A stretch of 7,671 nucleotides of DNA, from the NCBI GenBank assembly GCA_041623895.1, contig JBFJVZ010000372.1:1-7671 (forward strand), in the 5' to 3' direction. Positions 5,716 through 7,671 of this stretch are shown piece after piece. Position 1 is the first letter of the stretch. Each line of letters begins with the position of its first letter. The stretch comes from JBFJVZ01 sp041623895. GTDB taxonomy: Bacteria; Planctomycetota; Planctomycetia; Pirellulales; Pirellulaceae. Position numbers and translations under genes: made by a program. The notes below the pieces were generated by a model, which worked only from the letters and a program-made list of their open reading frames with translations, had not been told where the DNA came from and made no database searches.

Positions 5716-6906
5716 ATGGCTGCAAGCAATCGCGCGAAACTGATTAGCAAACTGCACACGGCGCTAAAGAAGAAATATAACGTCCCGCCAGCTCAACCGA
5801 CACGCCCGCTTTTGGAACACTTATTGTACGCGTGTTTGCTGGAAGATGCTCCCGCCGACTTGGCCGACGAGGGATTGGCCAAATGCGAACAGGATTTTTT
5901 CGATTGGAACGAAGTGCGGGTGACCACCGTAACCGAATTGACCCAATTGCTCTCTCGATTGCCTGACGCCGAAAAGGCCGCCACCAGGCTGAAAGGCAAT
6001 TTGCAAGCGGTGTTCGAGGAGTTCTACACCTTCGATCTGGATCATCTTAAGAAAGAGAATCTTGGCAAGGCGATCACAAAATTCCAGAGGATGCCCGCCA
6101 TGACTCCTTTTGTGTTGAACTACACCATCCAACATGGACTCGGCGGGCACGCGATCCCAATCGACTACTCGGCAATGGTGATCATGCTGTCGACCGGCAT
6201 CGCCACGCAAGCCGAAGCACAGACCGGCAAAGTGCCCGGCTTGGAACGAGCCATCTCGAAGAACAAAGGGATCGAGTTTTCAGGTTTACTTCACGAAGCT
6301 GCCGTGGCCCTGAACAAAGACTACAAGGACGCCAAGGCGCGCTCGGTGATGAATGCCGTTGATAAAGAATCCAGCAAAAGAATGGACGAGTGGCGTGCGG
6401 CCAAGCGTGCGGCTAAACGCCGTGCCGTGAAGAAACGAGCCGAAGAGAAAGCCGCTGCCAAGGCCGCCGCCGAGGCGGCCGCCCGGGCTGCTGTGGAAGA
6501 GGCCAAGCGGCAAAAGAAGGCCGCTGCTGAAGCCAAGAAAAAGGCTGCCGAGAAGGCTGCGCGAGCTGCCGAAAGAGCTGCCCGGGCTGCCGAAAAAGCT
6601 GCCATCAAAGACGCGCCCAAGCCCGCCGAAAAGAAGACGGCCAAAAAGTCGACTGCCGCGAAATCGGTGACAAAACCCAAGACCAAGAAATCGGCAACTG
6701 CCGCCAAAAGCAGCAAGAAGGTTGCCGCCAAAAAGACCGCCGCAAAGAGACAAGCCCCGAAGAAAAAGAAATCAACCGGCAAAAAGGTGGCCGCCAAGAA
6801 AAAAGCCAAGACAAGTGCGACCACCAGAATGCGGTCGACCAAGAAGGCTGCCAAGAAAACCAAGAAATCCAGCAGTCGCAGACTCGCCAAACGCAAACCG
6901 CGATAG
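5716..6906 (+). CDS. Degenerate endonuclease III-like (HhH-GPD) domain fused to a histone H1-like Lys/Ala tail
   Basis: The 396-residue product has two parts. Residues 1 to about 210 look like an HhH-GPD DNA glycosylase fold. LEHLLYACLLED (33-44) fits its start, and MPAMTPFVLNYTI (126-138) to IPID (147-150) lines up without gaps with the LPGVGRKTA...VDTH core of endonuclease III. In that alignment Asp150 keeps the catalytic Asp, but the catalytic Lys is Phe132. The Cys residues of the Fe-S cluster are absent (only Cys40 and Cys57 occur). Residues about 222-298 form a charged Ala/Lys/Arg/Glu helix, and about 299-396 form a Lys/Ala/Ser/Thr tail like histone H1 or the mycobacterial HupB tail. 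It probably binds DNA or nucleoid without base excision; this is an inference by eye. It may instead be an active lyase with shifted residues. It lies 78 bp after rbfA; no ribosome site or promoter is clear. Confidence 0.75.
   Translation: MAASNRAKLISKLHTALKKKYNVPPAQPTRPLLEHLLYACLLEDAPADLADEGLAKCEQDFFDWNEVRVTTVTELTQLLSRLPDAEKAATRLKGNLQAVFEEFYTFDLDHLKKENLGKAITKFQRMPAMTPFVLNYTIQHGLGGHAIPIDYSAMVIMLSTGIATQAEAQTGKVPGLERAISKNKGIEFSGLLHEAAVALNKDYKDAKARSVMNAVDKESSKRMDEWRAAKRAAKRRAVKKRAEEKAAAKAAAEAAARAAVEEAKRQKKAAAEAKKKAAEKAARAAERAARAAEKAAIKDAPKPAEKKTAKKSTAAKSVTKPKTKKSATAAKSSKKVAAKKTAAKRQAPKKKKSTGKKVAAKKKAKTSATTRMRSTKKAAKKTKKSSSRRLAKRKPR
6556..6597 (+). repeat. Two 21-bp tandem repeats in the Ala-rich helix
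   Basis: Two adjacent 21-bp units (6556-6576 and 6577-6597) match at 18 of 21 bases and encode AARAAER and AARAAEK. They sit in a wider low-complexity stretch of GCTGCC/GCCGCC codons (about 6440-6610). Such repeats can gain or lose units by slippage, so tail length may vary between strains. Confidence 0.6.
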
Positions 6907-6922
6907 CCGCGGTCCCGTTTTT
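6897..6922 (+). terminator. Candidate intrinsic terminator overlapping the stop codon
   Basis: ACCGCG (6897-6902) pairs with CGCGGT (6908-6913) around a 5-nt loop that holds most of the TAG stop codon (6904-6906). After CCCG comes a run of five T (6918-6922). The stem is short but GC-rich, and the gap before the T-run makes it weaker than the hairpin before nusA. It would separate the histone-like gene from yebC. Confidence 0.4.
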
Positions 6923-6953
6923 GATAACCCTTGACTTGTAAACACAAAGAGAC

Positions 6954-7671
6954 ATGGCCGGTCACTCCAAATGGGCGAACATCCAACATCGAAAAGGTCG
7001 AGTGGATGCGGCACGCGGAAAACTGTGGAGCAAACTCAGCAAAGCAATCATCGTTGCCGCCAAGAGCGGAGGCGGTGATCCGTCCGCCAATCTTCGACTG
7101 CGCAAAGCAATCGATGATGCGAAAGCCTCCAGTATGCCCAAAGACAATATTCAACGGGCCATCAAACGCGGTACGGGCGAATTGGATGGCGGTAACGTCG
7201 AAGAAGTGGTTTACGAAGGTTATGGCCCCGGCGGTGTCGCCGTGATGTGCGAAGCTCTCACCGATAACCGAAATCGCACCACTCCCGAACTGCGTAATAT
7301 CTTCTCCAAAGCGGGCGGCGAAATCGGCAAGTCCGGTTGCGTCGCTTATCTTTTTGAACGCAAAGGTTTGTTTCTCTTCGACAACGCCAGCGAAGCTGCG
7401 CTCACCGAAATCGCCCTGGAAAACGGCGGTGAAGATGTTGAAGCCACCGACGATGGCAAAATCCAGGTGACCTGTGCGCCCGATGACTACCAGGGCCTAT
7501 CCGAAGCATTTCAGGCGGCTGAAATCCACCCCGAAGTCAGCCAGATCACTCAGATCGCGATGAGTACCGTTGACGTGGAAGCGGGCGCGGCAAAGAAAGT
7601 CATCAAACTGCTGGAAGCACTGGACGATCACGAAGACATCCAAAATGTCAGCACGAACTTGAACATCACCG
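6954..7671 (+). CDS. yebC: YebC/TACO1 family protein (right-edge partial)
   Basis: The first 239 residues are present and run off the window one base into codon 240. The family is usually about 240-250 residues, so only a few should be missing. The hallmark start MAGHSKWANIQHRK (1-14) fixes the ATG. MPKDNIQRAIKRGTG (61-75), the EGYGPGGVAVMCEALTDNRNRT core (88-109) and NVSTN near 231-235 also fit. Members were long annotated as transcriptional regulators. Recent work on bacterial YebC and mitochondrial TACO1 shows ribosome-bound factors that relieve stalling, notably on proline-rich stretches, which suits its place near infB and rbfA. It starts 47 bp after the histone-like gene. A TTGACT (6931-6936) is too close to the ATG to be its -35 box, and only a weak purine-rich AAAGAGA precedes the start. 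Confidence 0.95.
   Translation, partial: MAGHSKWANIQHRKGRVDAARGKLWSKLSKAIIVAAKSGGGDPSANLRLRKAIDDAKASSMPKDNIQRAIKRGTGELDGGNVEEVVYEGYGPGGVAVMCEALTDNRNRTTPELRNIFSKAGGEIGKSGCVAYLFERKGLFLFDNASEAALTEIALENGGEDVEATDDGKIQVTCAPDDYQGLSEAFQAAEIHPEVSQITQIAMSTVDVEAGAAKKVIKLLEALDDHEDIQNVSTNLNIT

Noticed and set aside
6440..6900. Repetitive Lys/Ala coding DNA as a mobile element or CRISPR-like array
   Set aside because: The repeats are in frame, degenerate and protein-driven, with no regular spacers or terminal inverted repeats.
6931..6953. TTGACT before yebC as its promoter
   Set aside because: A 17-bp spacer would place the -10 box on the ATG itself.
6321..7154. 277-codon minus-strand open frame, Leu/Ala/Phe-rich and membrane-like
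   Set aside because: It is the complement of the Lys/Ala codons of the histone-like tail and also overlaps the yebC start. The apparent hydrophobicity is a mirror effect.

Overview
This window looks like a chromosomal translation and transcription-factor locus of a planctomycete, probably from the Rhodopirellula/Pirellulaceae group. That assignment rests on recalled protein style and is not a computed match: IF2 with a long basic linker and a GTG start, NusA with a long acidic tail, weak Shine-Dalgarno sequences, and a histone-like protein next to a YebC gene. All convincing genes are on the + strand. I see no IS element, CRISPR array, tRNA or rRNA.

Layout. Positions 1-430 hold no convincing gene, apart from a possible 13-residue gene tail at the left edge. 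They do hold inverted repeats built on TTTGAC/GTCAAA and TGACGG/CCGTCA, a good sigma70-type promoter at 330-358, and an intrinsic-terminator-like hairpin with seven T at 385-416. The hairpin lies between that promoter and the nusA ATG at 431. Then come nusA (431-1879), a structured 347-bp gap with tandem hairpins and a ribosome-site/ATG-TGA element, infB (2227-5040), a 162-bp gap with a 74-bp stem-in-stem repeat, and rbfA (5203-5637). A 396-residue protein follows (5716-6906), with a degenerate endonuclease III-like (HhH-GPD) N-terminal domain and a histone H1-like Lys/Ala tail. A candidate terminator overlaps its stop codon. Last is a YebC/TACO1 family gene (6954 to the right edge), cut just before its end.

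How the genes fit together. NusA (pausing, termination and antitermination), IF2 (initiator tRNA and subunit joining) and RbfA (30S maturation) form the widely conserved nusA-infB-rbfA core. The usual rimP neighbour is not seen before nusA, and truB does not follow rbfA. YebC is also translation-linked, since recent work places it at ribosomes stalled on difficult sequences. The nucleoid-type protein between rbfA and yebC is the odd member.

The points most worth a second look are the possible attenuator in the nusA leader, which NusA itself could act on, the structured infB leader, and the glycosylase-fold/histone-tail fusion, in which the catalytic Lys position appears lost and the Asp position kept.
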